A stretch of 64,000 nucleotides of DNA, from assembly GCF_017980685.1 (NCBI RefSeq), contig NZ_JACXXO010000007.1, forward strand, positions 124,001 to 188,000, written 5' to 3'. Of this stretch, positions 34,777 to 43,927 are shown one piece after another. Position 1 is the stretch's first letter. Every line of letters starts with the position of its first letter. A program made the position numbers and the translations under genes. The notes below the pieces were generated by a model that was not told where the DNA came from, did no database searches, and was given only the letters and a program-made list of their open reading frames with translations. The stretch comes from Pseudomonas iridis. GTDB lineage: Bacteria; Pseudomonadota; Gammaproteobacteria; Pseudomonadales; Pseudomonadaceae.

Positions 34777-37476
34777 ATGAAATTCACGCTCAAGGAATTT
34801 TTCGCAGGTTTTCTGCGTACCCGCCACATCGCCCGGCACTTCCGCCGCCTGGCGTTGCTGGAAACCATCAACGACACCACGGTCAGCCGTGAAGTCCCGC
34901 CTACTCTGGCCAACACCCTGGTCGATGCCGCGCACAGCGACAGCTCAGCATTGCTCTCTTCACTGGGCACGCACTCCGATGGGCTTACCGATTTCGAAGT
35001 CGATGCACTGCGTGCGCAATACGGCTTCAATGAAGTCGAACACGAGCAGCCTCTGCCGTGGTGGACCCACCTTTGGCACTGCTACAAAAACCCGTTCAAC
35101 CTGCTGCTGACGCTGCTTGCGGTGATCTCGTGGCTGACCGAAGACCTGAAAGCGGCCGTGGTAATTTTCTCCATGGTGGTGCTGTCGACGCTGCTGCGCT
35201 TCTGGCAGGAAAGCAAATCCAACCAGGCTGCCGACGCGCTTAAAGCGATGGTCAGCAACACCGCCACAGTGATGCGACGTGATGCGCCGCGCAGCGAGTT
35301 GCCGATCAAACAATTGGTGCCGGGCGATCTGATCGTGTTGTCGGCCGGCGACATGATTCCCGCCGATTGCCGGGTGCTCAGTGCCAAAGACCTGTTTGTC
35401 AGCCAAGCGGCGATGACCGGTGAATCGATGCCGGTGGAGAAATTCCCGCGTCAGGCTGATCGCGATACACGCAATCCGCTGGAGCTGGACAACATTCTGT
35501 TCATGGGTACCAACGTCGTGTCTGGCACGGCGGTGGCGGTGATTCTCACCACAGGCAACAGCACCTATTTCGGTGCGCTGGCGCAGCGTGTCGGCGCTAC
35601 CGATCGTGCGGTCACTTCGTTCCAGCAAGGGGTCAATAAAGTCAGCTGGTTGCTGATCCGCTTCATGTTCGTGATGGCGCCGCTGGTGCTGTTCCTCAAT
35701 GGTTTCACCAAGGGCGACTGGTCCGAAGCACTGCTGTTTGCGCTGTCGGTTGCCGTCGGGCTGACGCCGGAAATGCTGCCGATGATCGTCACCTCGACGC
35801 TGGCCAAAGGCGCGGTATTTCTGTCACGCAAAAAAGTCATCGTCAAACGTCTCGACGCGATCCAGAACTTCGGCGCCATGGACGTGCTGTGCACCGACAA
35901 GACCGGCACGCTGACCCAGGACAAAATCTTCCTCGCACGCAACGTTGATGTCTGGGGCGAAGACTCTGACGACGTATTGGAAATGGCTTACCTGAACAGC
36001 TACTACCAGACCGGCCTGAAGAACCTGCTGGACGTGGCCGTACTGGAACATGTGGAAGTCCACTGTGAGCTGAAGGTCGGCACAGCGTTTCGCAAGGTCG
36101 ATGAGATCCCGTTCGACTTCAATCGCCGGCGCATGTCGGTGGTGGTAGAAGGGCGCGGCCAGGCACATCAACTGATTTGCAAAGGCGCGGTGGAAGAAGT
36201 GCTGGCGGTGTGCAGCCGCGTGCGTCACGGCGACGTCGATGAAGCCTTGAGCGATGAATTGCTGACCCGGATTCGTCAGGTCACCGCAGCATTCAACGCT
36301 GAAGGCTTACGCGTGGTGGCAGTAGCGGCCCGCTCGATGCCTGAGGGGCGCGACACCTACAGCCTGGCTGATGAGCAGGAACTGACGCTGATCGGTTACG
36401 TCGCGTTTCTCGATCCACCGAAGGAAAGCACCGCGCCGGCGCTCAAGGCTTTGGCCGAACATGGCGTGGCGGTGAAAGTGCTGACCGGTGACAACGAGCT
36501 GGTCACCGCGAAGATCTGCCGCGAAGTCGGCCTCGCTCAGCAAGGCCTGCTGATGGGCAACGACATCGAGCGCATGAGCGACGCCGAACTGGCCGTGGCG
36601 GTGGAAAACACCAACGTTTTTGCCAGGCTGACGCCGTCGCACAAGGAGCGCATCGTGCGCATCCTCAAAGGTAACGGCCATGTAGTCGGCTTCATGGGTG
36701 ATGGCATCAACGACGCACCGGCGTTGCGCACCGCCGACATCGGTATTTCCGTCGACAGCGCGGTGGACATCGCCAAGGAAGCGGCAGACATCATCCTGCT
36801 GGAAAAGAGCCTGATGGTGCTGGAGGAGGGCGTACTCGAAGGGCGTCGCACCTTCGCCAACATGCTCAAGTACATCAAGATGACCGCCAGTTCCAACTTC
36901 GGCAACGTGTTCTCGGTGCTGGTTGCCAGTGCGTTTATTCCGTTTCTGCCGATGCTGCCGATGCACCTGCTGGTGCAAAACCTGCTCTACGACATTTCGC
37001 AGATCGCCATTCCGTTCGACAACGTCGATGAGCAGATGCTGAAGAAACCGCAACGCTGGCAGCCGGGCGATGTCGGGCGCTTCATGCTGTTTTTCGGGCC
37101 GATCAGTTCGATCTTCGACATCACAACCTTCGCCTTGATGTGGTACGTGTTTGATGCCAACACCCCGGACCACCAGACGCTGTTCCAGTCCGGCTGGTTC
37201 GTGGTGGGCCTGCTGACCCAGACGCTGATCGTGCACATGATCCGTACGCCGAAGATTCCGTTCGTGCAAAGCCGTGCAGCGCTGCCGCTGCTGGTGATGA
37301 CCGGGATCATCATGGCGGTCGGCATTTTCCTGTCGATGGGGCCGCTGGCGCACTACTTCAAATTGCAGGCGTTGCCGTCGATGTACTTCGTGTTCCTGCC
37401 GGTGATTCTGCTGGCGTACATGGCGCTGACTCAGGCGGTCAAAGGTTTCTACATCCGCCGGTTTGGCTGGCAGTAA
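34777..37476 (+). CDS. mgtA: P-type Mg2+ transporting ATPase MgtA
   Basis: This 899-residue P3B-type ATPase imports magnesium across the inner membrane. It has the TGES actuator motif (AMTGESMPVEKFP), the phosphorylation motif DKTGT (Asp374), the hinge GDGINDAP and about ten membrane helices. ATG 34777 (MKFTLKEFF) has AGGGG upstream; an in-frame ATG at 34696 would add 27 unrelated residues. mgtC follows in the same direction, which suggests a magnesium-limitation or virulence-type pair, presumably PhoP-responsive, but no PhoP box is evident. Confidence 0.95.
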   Translation: MKFTLKEFFAGFLRTRHIARHFRRLALLETINDTTVSREVPPTLANTLVDAAHSDSSALLSSLGTHSDGLTDFEVDALRAQYGFNEVEHEQPLPWWTHLWHCYKNPFNLLLTLLAVISWLTEDLKAAVVIFSMVVLSTLLRFWQESKSNQAADALKAMVSNTATVMRRDAPRSELPIKQLVPGDLIVLSAGDMIPADCRVLSAKDLFVSQAAMTGESMPVEKFPRQADRDTRNPLELDNILFMGTNVVSGTAVAVILTTGNSTYFGALAQRVGATDRAVTSFQQGVNKVSWLLIRFMFVMAPLVLFLNGFTKGDWSEALLFALSVAVGLTPEMLPMIVTSTLAKGAVFLSRKKVIVKRLDAIQNFGAMDVLCTDKTGTLTQDKIFLARNVDVWGEDSDDVLEMAYLNSYYQTGLKNLLDVAVLEHVEVHCELKVGTAFRKVDEIPFDFNRRRMSVVVEGRGQAHQLICKGAVEEVLAVCSRVRHGDVDEALSDELLTRIRQVTAAFNAEGLRVVAVAARSMPEGRDTYSLADEQELTLIGYVAFLDPPKESTAPALKALAEHGVAVKVLTGDNELVTAKICREVGLAQQGLLMGNDIERMSDAELAVAVENTNVFARLTPSHKERIVRILKGNGHVVGFMGDGINDAPALRTADIGISVDSAVDIAKEAADIILLEKSLMVLEEGVLEGRRTFANMLKYIKMTASSNFGNVFSVLVASAFIPFLPMLPMHLLVQNLLYDISQIAIPFDNVDEQMLKKPQRWQPGDVGRFMLFFGPISSIFDITTFALMWYVFDANTPDHQTLFQSGWFVVGLLTQTLIVHMIRTPKIPFVQSRAALPLLVMTGIIMAVGIFLSMGPLAHYFKLQALPSMYFVFLPVILLAYMALTQAVKGFYIRRFGWQ

Positions 37477-37500
37477 CAGCAGTACAACGCTGTTCCCCGT

Positions 37501-37585
37501 GTGGGAGCGAGCCTGCTCGCGAAGGCGTCGTGTCAGTTGCATTTATGTTGGCTGACATACCGCTTTCGCGAGCAGGCTCGCTCCC
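37501..37585. repeat. REP doublet between mgtA and mgtC
   Basis: Inverted REP copies at 37501-37523 and 37565-37585 flank a loop that contains a second small inverted pair (TGTCAG at 37531 and CTGACA at 37552). The same nested layout is seen at 51176-51264. Confidence 0.88.
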
Positions 37586-37618
37586 CCAGGGGATTGGTAT
37601 GTTTTCAAGGACAAGACT

Positions 37619-38335
37619 ATGCAAGCCATCAACAACCTCAACCTCACCTCGCTGCTCGACACCCTGATCAGCCTCAGCGCCGCGTTCCTTCTGGGCGGCC
37701 TGATCGGCTTCGAGCGACAGTATCGGCAACGCACCGCCGGCCTGCGGACCAATGTGCTGGTGGCGGTCGGCGCGGCGATTTTTGTCGACATGGCCAACCG
37801 TCTCGCCGGGGCCGAGGGCGCGGTGCGCGTGGTGGCCTACGTTGTCTCCGGCATCGGTTTTCTCGGTGCCGGGGTGATCATGCGCGAAGAAGGCAACGTG
37901 CGCGGCCTCAACACCGCTGCCACCCTGTGGACCTCCGCTGCGGTGGGTGCCTGCGCCGGTGCCGACCTGCTGGCTGAAGCCGTGCTGGGCACGCTGTTCA
38001 TCCTCGCCGCCAATACGTTGCTGCGGCCGATCGTCAACAATATCAACCGCCAGCCACTGGACGTGGTCTCGGCCGAAGTCACCAATATCGTCTACGTGAT
38101 CGCCCGACGTTCACAGCAAAAAGCTGTGCTCGCCTTACTCGAAGCCGAGCTGGAACGCAGCAACTATCCGGCCAGCGACGTCGATGTGCACGCCTTTGGC
38201 GCCGAAGAAATCGAGATCGAAGCGACGCTGGCGACCACTTCGGTGGACGGCGATGAGCTGGATGCACTGATCGCGCGGATCTCGACGTCGGCGCTGGTGG
38301 TGCAGGCATTCTGGAGTCCGAGTACGACTGAATGA
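37619..38335 (+). CDS. mgtC: MgtC/SapB family membrane protein
   Basis: This 238-residue protein has four or five N-terminal membrane helices (to about 135) with the family segments [17 protein letters not shown] and [13 protein letters not shown], then a cytoplasmic C-terminal domain of ACT-like size. MgtC proteins inhibit F1Fo ATP synthase and support growth in low magnesium in other bacteria. AAGGA lies before ATG 37619. It follows mgtA by 142 bases, the gap being filled by a REP doublet. Confidence 0.92.
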   Translation: MQAINNLNLTSLLDTLISLSAAFLLGGLIGFERQYRQRTAGLRTNVLVAVGAAIFVDMANRLAGAEGAVRVVAYVVSGIGFLGAGVIMREEGNVRGLNTAATLWTSAAVGACAGADLLAEAVLGTLFILAANTLLRPIVNNINRQPLDVVSAEVTNIVYVIARRSQQKAVLALLEAELERSNYPASDVDVHAFGAEEIEIEATLATTSVDGDELDALIARISTSALVVQAFWSPSTTE

Positions 38336-38373
38336 CGTTATTAAAGACATCCACTGCCTTTGATCAATCAAGT

Positions 38374-38408
38374 AAGCCACGCCGGTGATTGCGGTGTGGC
38401 TTTCTTCT
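38374..38408 (+). terminator. Terminator after mgtC
   Basis: The stem AAGCCACGCCG with CGGTGTGGCTT around GTGATTG is followed by TCTTCTT. Confidence 0.75.
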
Positions 38409-38492
38409 TGGTTTGCCTCCAGAAAATCCCGCTCGTTTATCAGACTTGTCTTACATGTTTTGCGGCGTCCATTGATTAGAGTGTTCCGCTGA

Positions 38493-38508
38493 TTGGAAAC
38501 ATTTCCTA
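38493..38508. promoter_or_regulatory. Inverted BvgA-like heptads upstream of the first pseudo-receiver gene
   Basis: TTGGAAA (38493-38499) and TTTCCTA (38502-38508) form an inverted pair with a 2-base spacer. TTTCCTA is the heptad reported for BvgA, the partner of the BvgS-type kinases to which the kinase encoded at 40692 belongs. A further TGTCCTA overlaps the start codon at 38526. Confidence 0.55.
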
Positions 38509-38524
38509 CGGCCGTCGAAAATCA

Positions 38525-38914
38525 ATGTCCTACAAACACTGGCGAATTCTCGTTGCTGAAGAGCAACTCATCGAGCACAACCGAATCTGCAAGTCCCTCA
38601 ACGAACTGGGATATCGCACGCTCATATCGGTGCGTTCGTTTCGTGAACTGCTGGGCGTGACCCATTACTCGTCCGAACCGTTCGAGCACTTTGATCTGCT
38701 GATCATCAACGTTGAGCTGATCACTGCCGCCGGGATTGATCCGGTGCGGTTTTTCCAGAGCAACTCGCAGATTCGTCACGGTGTGATTTATGACGCACGC
38801 CGTGGCCAGGCACAGGCAGAAACGATTTATGCCAACCAGCGACGCCAGTTGACGCTGATCCGTACGCCGGATCGGCAAACCCTGGCTGCACTCCTTGAAC
38901 ACCTCGATATTTAG
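38525..38914 (+). CDS. Degenerate receiver-domain protein (Asn at phosphosite)
   Basis: This 129-residue protein is a lone receiver-like domain. The first strand reads RILVAEEQ, so an acidic pair is kept. The strand that normally ends in the phospho-accepting Asp reads FDLLIINVEL, putting Asn62 at that site. The switch Thr/Ser and the conserved Lys are not recognisable (GVIYDA; LIRTPD). It should therefore not be phosphorylated and is best called a pseudo-receiver. It is clearly paralogous to the protein at 39497 (shared EPF...INxEL and the QxRHxxIY segment). The Shine-Dalgarno is poor. The stop codon TAG (38912-38914) lies inside the heptad palindrome before the next gene. Function unknown. 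Confidence 0.8.
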   Translation: MSYKHWRILVAEEQLIEHNRICKSLNELGYRTLISVRSFRELLGVTHYSSEPFEHFDLLIINVELITAAGIDPVRFFQSNSQIRHGVIYDARRGQAQAETIYANQRRQLTLIRTPDRQTLAALLEHLDI

Positions 38915-38946
38915 GAAAAGTCCTATGAGATTTGGGATTTTTCCTA
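38912..38946. promoter_or_regulatory. Heptad palindrome upstream of the stand-alone receiver gene
   Basis: TAGGAAA-AGTCCTA (38912-38925) is a palindromic pair of abutting heptads, with a third heptad TTTCCTA at 38940-38946. It differs at one base from the site at 39417-39430 and overlaps the stop codon of the preceding gene. Confidence 0.6.
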
Positions 38947-39008
38947 ACCAGTACTACGCAGAAACGCCGGACACTTGTGCCAATTCCACCATCCTCGAGG
39001 CAACGATC

Positions 39009-39410
39009 ATGTCCCTTCAGCCGCTTCGAATTCTGGTGCTCGAAGATCACGCGTTCCAACGCTCGGTTGCGGTCAGCATCTTGCAAAGTCTGGGGTGCCG
39101 GCAGATTTACGAAGCCAGTGACGGCGCGCAGGCACTGGCCCTGTTGAAGGACATCGGCTGCGTAGACATTGCCCTGTGCGACTTGCAAATGGAGGGTATG
39201 GACGGCCTGCAGTTCTTGCAACGCGTAGGTGCGTCCGGGCAGGTAAAGTCGGTCATCATCAGCAGCTCGTTGTCGGCCGATCTGCGCCGCGAGCTGCTGG
39301 CACTGGGGTGCACGCAAGGGCAGGGGTATTGGTACGCAAGACCGATGGCCGGAACCGATTTGCTGAACTGGCTGCAACGGCGCAGTTATCGGCAGATCTC
39401 GGGCGAATGA
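39009..39410 (+). CDS. Stand-alone response-regulator receiver domain
   Basis: This 133-residue protein is a single CheY-like receiver. It keeps the acidic pair (VLEDH), the phospho-accepting Asp58 (IALCDLQMEGMDG) and a Ser in the switch strand (SVIISSS), but the conserved Lys appears as Arg (YARPM). The overall look is that of the receiver half of RocR-type regulators, without the EAL domain. ATG 39009 is chosen because GAGG lies 8 bases upstream and the next residues lead straight into the first strand. It could act as a phosphate sink or as an output through protein contact. It lies between the two pseudo-receiver genes. Confidence 0.82.
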   Translation: MSLQPLRILVLEDHAFQRSVAVSILQSLGCRQIYEASDGAQALALLKDIGCVDIALCDLQMEGMDGLQFLQRVGASGQVKSVIISSSLSADLRRELLALGCTQGQGYWYARPMAGTDLLNWLQRRSYRQISGE

Positions 39411-39416
39411 TTTTTT

Positions 39417-39430
39417 TAGGAAATGTCCTA
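39417..39430. promoter_or_regulatory. Heptad palindrome upstream of the second pseudo-receiver gene
   Basis: TAGGAAA-TGTCCTA forms an abutting inverted heptad pair, 67 bases before the start codon at 39497 and almost identical to 38912-38925. Confidence 0.6.
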
Positions 39431-39496
39431 CAGAACCTGCCGTTGAGGTTGCGTAGTCTTGCCGCACCCAGAAACCTGATCACCGGGAGATTGACC

Positions 39497-39919
39497 ATGA
39501 TCAATAAAGCCCTGCGTATCCTTATCGCCGATCCGCAGCATTTTCACCGGATGAAAGTCGAGCGTCTGTTTAACGGCCTCAACTACTACCGCGTTGCCCC
39601 GGTGCAGAGTATCGCCGAGCTGTTGACGCTGGTGGACTACGGCTGCGAACCGTTCGACGTGGTGGTTATCAACGCTGAACTGGCGATGGGGTCGCTGGAT
39701 CTGCTGGAGTTTTTCCTCGACAACCCCCAGGTGCGTCATGCGCTGATCTACAACGAACCTTCGGCGCCGTTGCAGGTGAAATCAGGTTTCGCGCAGGAGA
39801 ATGTGCAGATCAGTCATGCGGCGCTGCCCAATGAACAGGCAATCAGGCACTTGATGGCGTTGGCCGACGCACCCCAATGGAAACAAGCCGTGGTTGAGCA
39901 GCGTCGGGCATATGCATAA
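39497..39919 (+). CDS. Degenerate receiver-domain protein 2 (Asn at phosphosite)
   Basis: This 140-residue protein is a paralogue of the protein at 38525. The first strand reads RILIADPQ; the phosphosite strand reads FDVVVINAEL with Asn59 in place of Asp; the segment after it (NPQVRHALIYNE) has no switch Thr and no conserved Lys follows. ATG 39497 has GGGAGA upstream; the much longer in-frame ORF overlaps the preceding receiver gene and is not credible. It probably arose by duplication. It may bind a partner of the phosphorelay without being phosphorylated. Function unknown. Confidence 0.8.
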   Translation: MINKALRILIADPQHFHRMKVERLFNGLNYYRVAPVQSIAELLTLVDYGCEPFDVVVINAELAMGSLDLLEFFLDNPQVRHALIYNEPSAPLQVKSGFAQENVQISHAALPNEQAIRHLMALADAPQWKQAVVEQRRAYA

Positions 39920-39936
39920 ACATACCCTCACCGCAA

Positions 39937-39952
39937 CTGTCAGATCTGACAG
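39937..39952. promoter_or_regulatory. 16-bp perfect palindrome upstream of the NarL-type regulator
   Basis: CTGTCAGATCTGACAG is perfectly self-complementary, with no loop and no T-tract, so an operator is more likely than a terminator. It differs from the TAGGAAA heptad sites and lies about 100 bases before the start at 40055. Confidence 0.5.
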
Positions 39953-40054
39953 GTGATTTCCATTCCATTGCGTGCAACAGTCGCTGCGCAGCCATTGAGT
40001 CTGGATCAGCCGATCCCGGTGATCTTATTGCCAGATTTTGTAGTGGGAGTGGAA

Positions 40055-40681
40055 ATGAAGTCAGCGCTGATCGTCGACGACCACCCAGTGGTGCGCGCCG
40101 CCATCCGAATCGTGCTGCAATCCGAGGGTTTCAAGGAGATTCACGAGGCATCCAGTGGCAACGAGGTGGTGCAAATGATCCGCGAGCACCAGCCCCGGTT
40201 GGTCGTGCTTGACTTGGGTCTGCCAGCACTCGACGGGCTGGACGTCATGGCCCGAATCAAAGCCAACGACCTTAAGTGCAAAATTCTGGTGTTCAGTACT
40301 CACGAGGCCTTGTTTTACCAGGAGCGCTGTCTGCGCGCTGGGGCGATGGCTTACGTCACCAAGACCAATCAACTGCAACAGTTGCACAAAGCCATTCAGG
40401 CAGTGATGGCGGGCTACACCTATTTTTCCGCGATGCCGGACAACGTCAGCGTGTTGAATGCTGTGCAAACCACGGAAAAACAGATGATTGATCAGCTCTC
40501 CGATCGAGAGTTGAGCATTTTCGTGCAACTGGCGCAGGGCAAGCCCAACAAGACAATTGCCGAAGACATGCACCTCAGCCATAAAACGGTCAGTACATAT
40601 AAAACCCGACTGATGAAGAAGCTCGGGATGGGTACAGCGGTGCACTTGCGCGATTTCGCCAAGCGCAATCATTTGATCTGA
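40055..40681 (+). CDS. NarL/BvgA-type response regulator
   Basis: This 208-residue protein has an N-terminal receiver (acidic pair IVDDHP; phospho-acceptor Asp53 in VVLDLGLP; FST switch; Lys in YVTKTN) and a C-terminal LuxR-type helix-turn-helix (about 145-205: LSDRELSIFVQLAQGKPNKT with SHKTVSTYKTRLMKKLG). Architecture and partner kinase place it with BvgA/EvgA/RocA regulators. ATG 40055 has GGGAGTGGA just upstream and starts the receiver at residue 4; the longer in-frame start adds 34 unlikely residues. The kinase gene follows after 10 bases, so the two form an operon. Confidence 0.92.
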   Translation: MKSALIVDDHPVVRAAIRIVLQSEGFKEIHEASSGNEVVQMIREHQPRLVVLDLGLPALDGLDVMARIKANDLKCKILVFSTHEALFYQERCLRAGAMAYVTKTNQLQQLHKAIQAVMAGYTYFSAMPDNVSVLNAVQTTEKQMIDQLSDRELSIFVQLAQGKPNKTIAEDMHLSHKTVSTYKTRLMKKLGMGTAVHLRDFAKRNHLI

Positions 40682-40691
40682 GTAGCCGGAC

Positions 40692-43600
40692 ATGAGCCAG
40701 GGAGGGCGTGTCTGTTGGCTGTGGCTTGGCCTTGTTACCTCTTGCTGGGCGAGTGAAGCGCCGCAGGTTCTCGAGGTGTTGACTCGCTCCGGGCTCGATA
40801 ATGTCCAGATCCGTCTGGACGAACAAGACCGCCAATGGTTGCGTCAGCATCCGGTGTTGCGGATGGGCATTTCAGGTCGCGATTACCCACCGTTCGAGAT
40901 CACCCGCAATCAGCATGAACTGGAAGGGCTCACAGCCGATTACGCCGACCTGCTGGCGCAACTGCTGGGCCTCAGAATCGAAGTCCGGCGTTTTGCCAAC
41001 CGGGAAGCGTTGATGGCGGCACTCAAAAGTGGCGATCTCGATGTACTGGGGACATCCAACAGTTTTGAGATCGCCGACCCTGCGATCGTTCTGTCCCGAC
41101 CCTATGCCGAAGATCAGCCAATGCTGGTTACCCGGCTCGAAGAGTCCATGCCGATGAATCTCTCGGGCAAGCGTGTCGCCATGGCCGAGGATTACATGCG
41201 GCTGGCGACGGTGCAGGCGTTCTATCCTGAAGCGAGCGTGCAACTTTACGCCTCGGCAATGGATGCACTGGGAGCCGTGGCGTTCGGTATAAATGATGTT
41301 TATCTGGGCGATTTCATCAGTGCCAGTTACTTGATCAACACCAATTATCGAAATGACCTGCAATTGGCAGGGCCCGCGGGACTTGATGCCAACCCGTTCG
41401 GCTTTGCGCTGATGCGCAGCGATGTGCGCCTCAAACGTCTCGTCGACAAGGCGTTGGCGGCGATTCCCATGGAGCATCGGCAACGTATCGAACAACGCTG
41501 GAGCGTCGGTCTTGCCGAGATGGCTGAACAAACACGGGTGCAGCTCAGTGCCGCAGAACAGCAGTGGCTGGATCAACATCCGGTGGTGCGGGTCGGCGGT
41601 ATCGAAGATTTTGCCCCGCTGAGTTTTTTTGACGCGGATGGCCGTTTCAGTGGGCTTGCGGCGCAACTGTTGAGCCTGATCAGTCAGCGCAGCGGGCTGA
41701 ATTTCGAGGTCGTGCGCGGGGAGTCGCTGGATCGCCAGATCGAGCAACTTCAGGCCGGTGAGCTTGACGTGCTACCTGTGGTGACGCCCAGCAGTGAGCG
41801 TGAAAACGAACTGCGATTCACTCGGGCCTACATGAACAATCCGTTTGTGCTGGTCAGTGGGACAACCGAGGAAAGCCCACGCAATCTCGATGATTTGGTG
41901 GGTAAACGGCTGGCGATTTATCGCGGCCACCCGTTGCGCGGCTATTTGCAGGAACGGGTCGCGGCATTGCGTTTTGTCGAAGTCAAAAGCCCCGCCGAAG
42001 GCATAGCGTTGATTGCCAAGGGGCAGGTAGACGTCACCGTCAGTTCGTTGCTGGTGGCGCGATTTGTGATTGCCCGTCAGCATCGCGAGCGTCTGTGTAT
42101 TGCCAGCACTATTGGCGATCAACCGGCCCGTATTGCCCTGGCCACCGCGCCACAATCTTCGATGCTTCATTCGATCCTGAACAAGGCATTGCTGAGCATC
42201 GCTCCGCAACAGATGGACGAACTGGTTGCACGATGGAGTCATGATGTGGTGCTGGAAGAGAGCTATTGGCTACGACATCGCCGCGAAATTCTGCTGGGTT
42301 TTGCAGGGGCGGCGAGCCTGCTGTTGGCGGCGCTGATCTGGATCGGTTTGCAGCGCAGACAGATCCGTCAGCGTCAGCAGTGGTTACAACAATTGCAGCA
42401 AGCCAAGGACGCCGCGGACGACGCCAATCGGGCCAAAACCACGTTTCTGGCGACTATGAGCCATGAAATTCGTACGCCAATGAATGCATTGATCGGGATG
42501 CTCGAGCTGGCGCTCAAACGCGCCGATGAGGGTGTGACCGATCGCCTGGCCATTCAGGTGGCCTCCAATGCCGGGCAACAGTTGCTGGCACTGATCGGCG
42601 ACATTCTCGACATCGCGCGCATTGAAACCGGGCATTTGTCCCTGGCTCCCGAGCGGGCCAACCTGCGGGAACTGGTGGTGTCGGTGTGCCGGGTGTTTGA
42701 AGGGCTGGCGCGACAGAAGTGCCTGTTGTGGCACGTCGAGTTAGGTGAGCACAGTGACGTCGATGTATTGATTGACCCGACGCGCTTCAAACAAGTGTTG
42801 TCGAACTTGCTCAGCAACGCGATCAAGTTCACTGAAGACGGCGAGGTGAGCCTCTGGCTGAAAGTGACAGCGGTGTCGGCGCAGCGACTGGCCGTGAAAG
42901 TGGTCATCAAAGACAGCGGGATTGGCATCAGTGCGCAGGATCGGCAACGGTTGTTCAGCCCTTTCGTACAGGCGAGCAATAACGCTCAATCGGCGCGCGG
43001 TGGTTCCGGATTGGGCTTGGTGATCAGTCGCAGCCTCTGCGAAATGATGGGCGGCTGGTTGCACCTCGACAGCGAGCCGGGTCGCGGTACGCAAGTGCAA
43101 GTCAACCTCGAACTGCCGCTGCTGGCCGGCATCGCGCATGCCCCGGCAACACCGCTGACGCAGGATATGCCTGTGTGCCCACTGAGCGTTCTGGTGGTGG
43201 ATGATCATCCGGTGAACCGTTTGTTGCTGTGCTGGCAGTTGAGTGAGCTGGGCCATCGGACGATTGCCGCCGAAGATGGCCATGAAGGACTGGAACGTTG
43301 GCGGACACAGCCCTTCGACGTGGTCATCACCGACTGCAACATGCCGCGGCGCAACGGCTATGAACTGGCGCGGGCCATCCGTGACGAAGAAGCCGCGAGC
43401 GGCCGCGCGCCTTGTCTGTTGATCGGGTTCACCGCCAATGCTCAAGTCGAGGAGACGGTTCGTTGCCTTGATGCCGGCATGGACGAATGCCTGTTCAAAC
43501 CGATTCGCTTGCACGATTTGCAGCAGGCGTTGACGGGTGCCAGCCATAACGACAGTGGTGTCGAACCGGTCGAAGACATGGCCCTGACAGAAATCGACCT

Positions 43601-43910
43601 GAGCGCGCTGGAGCAGATGGCCGGCGATGATCACTCGATGATCGATCGCCTGCGTGAAGAAGTTTTGCGCAGCCTGCACCACGATCTGCAACGCCTCGAC
43701 GAGTTGAACCACGAGCATGACAGCGACGGGTTGCGCGAACTGGCCCATCACATCAAGGGCGGCGCGCAGATGGTGGGGGCCGCGCGCGTGGTGGCGGCTT
43801 GCGCGGGTGTTGAACAGGCGTGTATCGAGGCCGACGCCGATACCGTGGTCATGGCGATCCATACGCTGCGCGAGGCCATGAATGGTCTCGCGCAGCGTCT
43901 TCAGGGCTGA
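40692..43910 (+). CDS. BvgS/EvgS/RocS-type hybrid sensor kinase
   Basis: This 1072-residue unorthodox kinase has a signal peptide (to about 21), two tandem periplasmic solute-binding (SBP_bac_3) domains (about 45-280 and 285-520), a membrane helix (about 533-555), a short coiled coil, HisKA with His591 in [11 protein letters not shown], an ATPase domain (DSGIGIS; GGSGLGL), a receiver with Asp881 (VVITDCNMP) and a C-terminal HPt domain with His1019 (AHHIKGGA). There is no clear PAS domain between helix and HisKA. All three phosphorelay sites are intact, so signal should pass His-Asp-His to the Asp53 of the adjacent regulator. The ligand is unknown. Confidence 0.93.
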   Translation: MSQGGRVCWLWLGLVTSCWASEAPQVLEVLTRSGLDNVQIRLDEQDRQWLRQHPVLRMGISGRDYPPFEITRNQHELEGLTADYADLLAQLLGLRIEVRRFANREALMAALKSGDLDVLGTSNSFEIADPAIVLSRPYAEDQPMLVTRLEESMPMNLSGKRVAMAEDYMRLATVQAFYPEASVQLYASAMDALGAVAFGINDVYLGDFISASYLINTNYRNDLQLAGPAGLDANPFGFALMRSDVRLKRLVDKALAAIPMEHRQRIEQRWSVGLAEMAEQTRVQLSAAEQQWLDQHPVVRVGGIEDFAPLSFFDADGRFSGLAAQLLSLISQRSGLNFEVVRGESLDRQIEQLQAGELDVLPVVTPSSERENELRFTRAYMNNPFVLVSGTTEESPRNLDDLVGKRLAIYRGHPLRGYLQERVAALRFVEVKSPAEGIALIAKGQVDVTVSSLLVARFVIARQHRERLCIASTIGDQPARIALATAPQSSMLHSILNKALLSIAPQQMDELVARWSHDVVLEESYWLRHRREILLGFAGAASLLLAALIWIGLQRRQIRQRQQWLQQLQQAKDAADDANRAKTTFLATMSHEIRTPMNALIGMLELALKRADEGVTDRLAIQVASNAGQQLLALIGDILDIARIETGHLSLAPERANLRELVVSVCRVFEGLARQKCLLWHVELGEHSDVDVLIDPTRFKQVLSNLLSNAIKFTEDGEVSLWLKVTAVSAQRLAVKVVIKDSGIGISAQDRQRLFSPFVQASNNAQSARGGSGLGLVISRSLCEMMGGWLHLDSEPGRGTQVQVNLELPLLAGIAHAPATPLTQDMPVCPLSVLVVDDHPVNRLLLCWQLSELGHRTIAAEDGHEGLERWRTQPFDVVITDCNMPRRNGYELARAIRDEEAASGRAPCLLIGFTANAQVEETVRCLDAGMDECLFKPIRLHDLQQALTGASHNDSGVEPVEDMALTEIDLSALEQMAGDDHSMIDRLREEVLRSLHHDLQRLDELNHEHDSDGLRELAHHIKGGAQMVGAARVVAACAGVEQACIEADADTVVMAIHTLREAMNGLAQRLQG

Positions 43911-43927
43911 GCATTCAATCGCGCTGA

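Noticed and set aside
36307..37542. 411-codon minus-strand frame over mgtA
   Set aside because: Antisense shadow of a well-supported P-type ATPase; composition is unlike a real protein.
38721..39467. Minus-strand frame across the two receiver genes
   Set aside because: It spans two genes and their operator on the other strand and has no ribosome site or motif.
39176..39919. Long version of the second pseudo-receiver gene starting at 39176
   Set aside because: It would overlap the preceding receiver gene over 235 bases in another frame; ATG 39497 has a good ribosome site and starts the fold directly.
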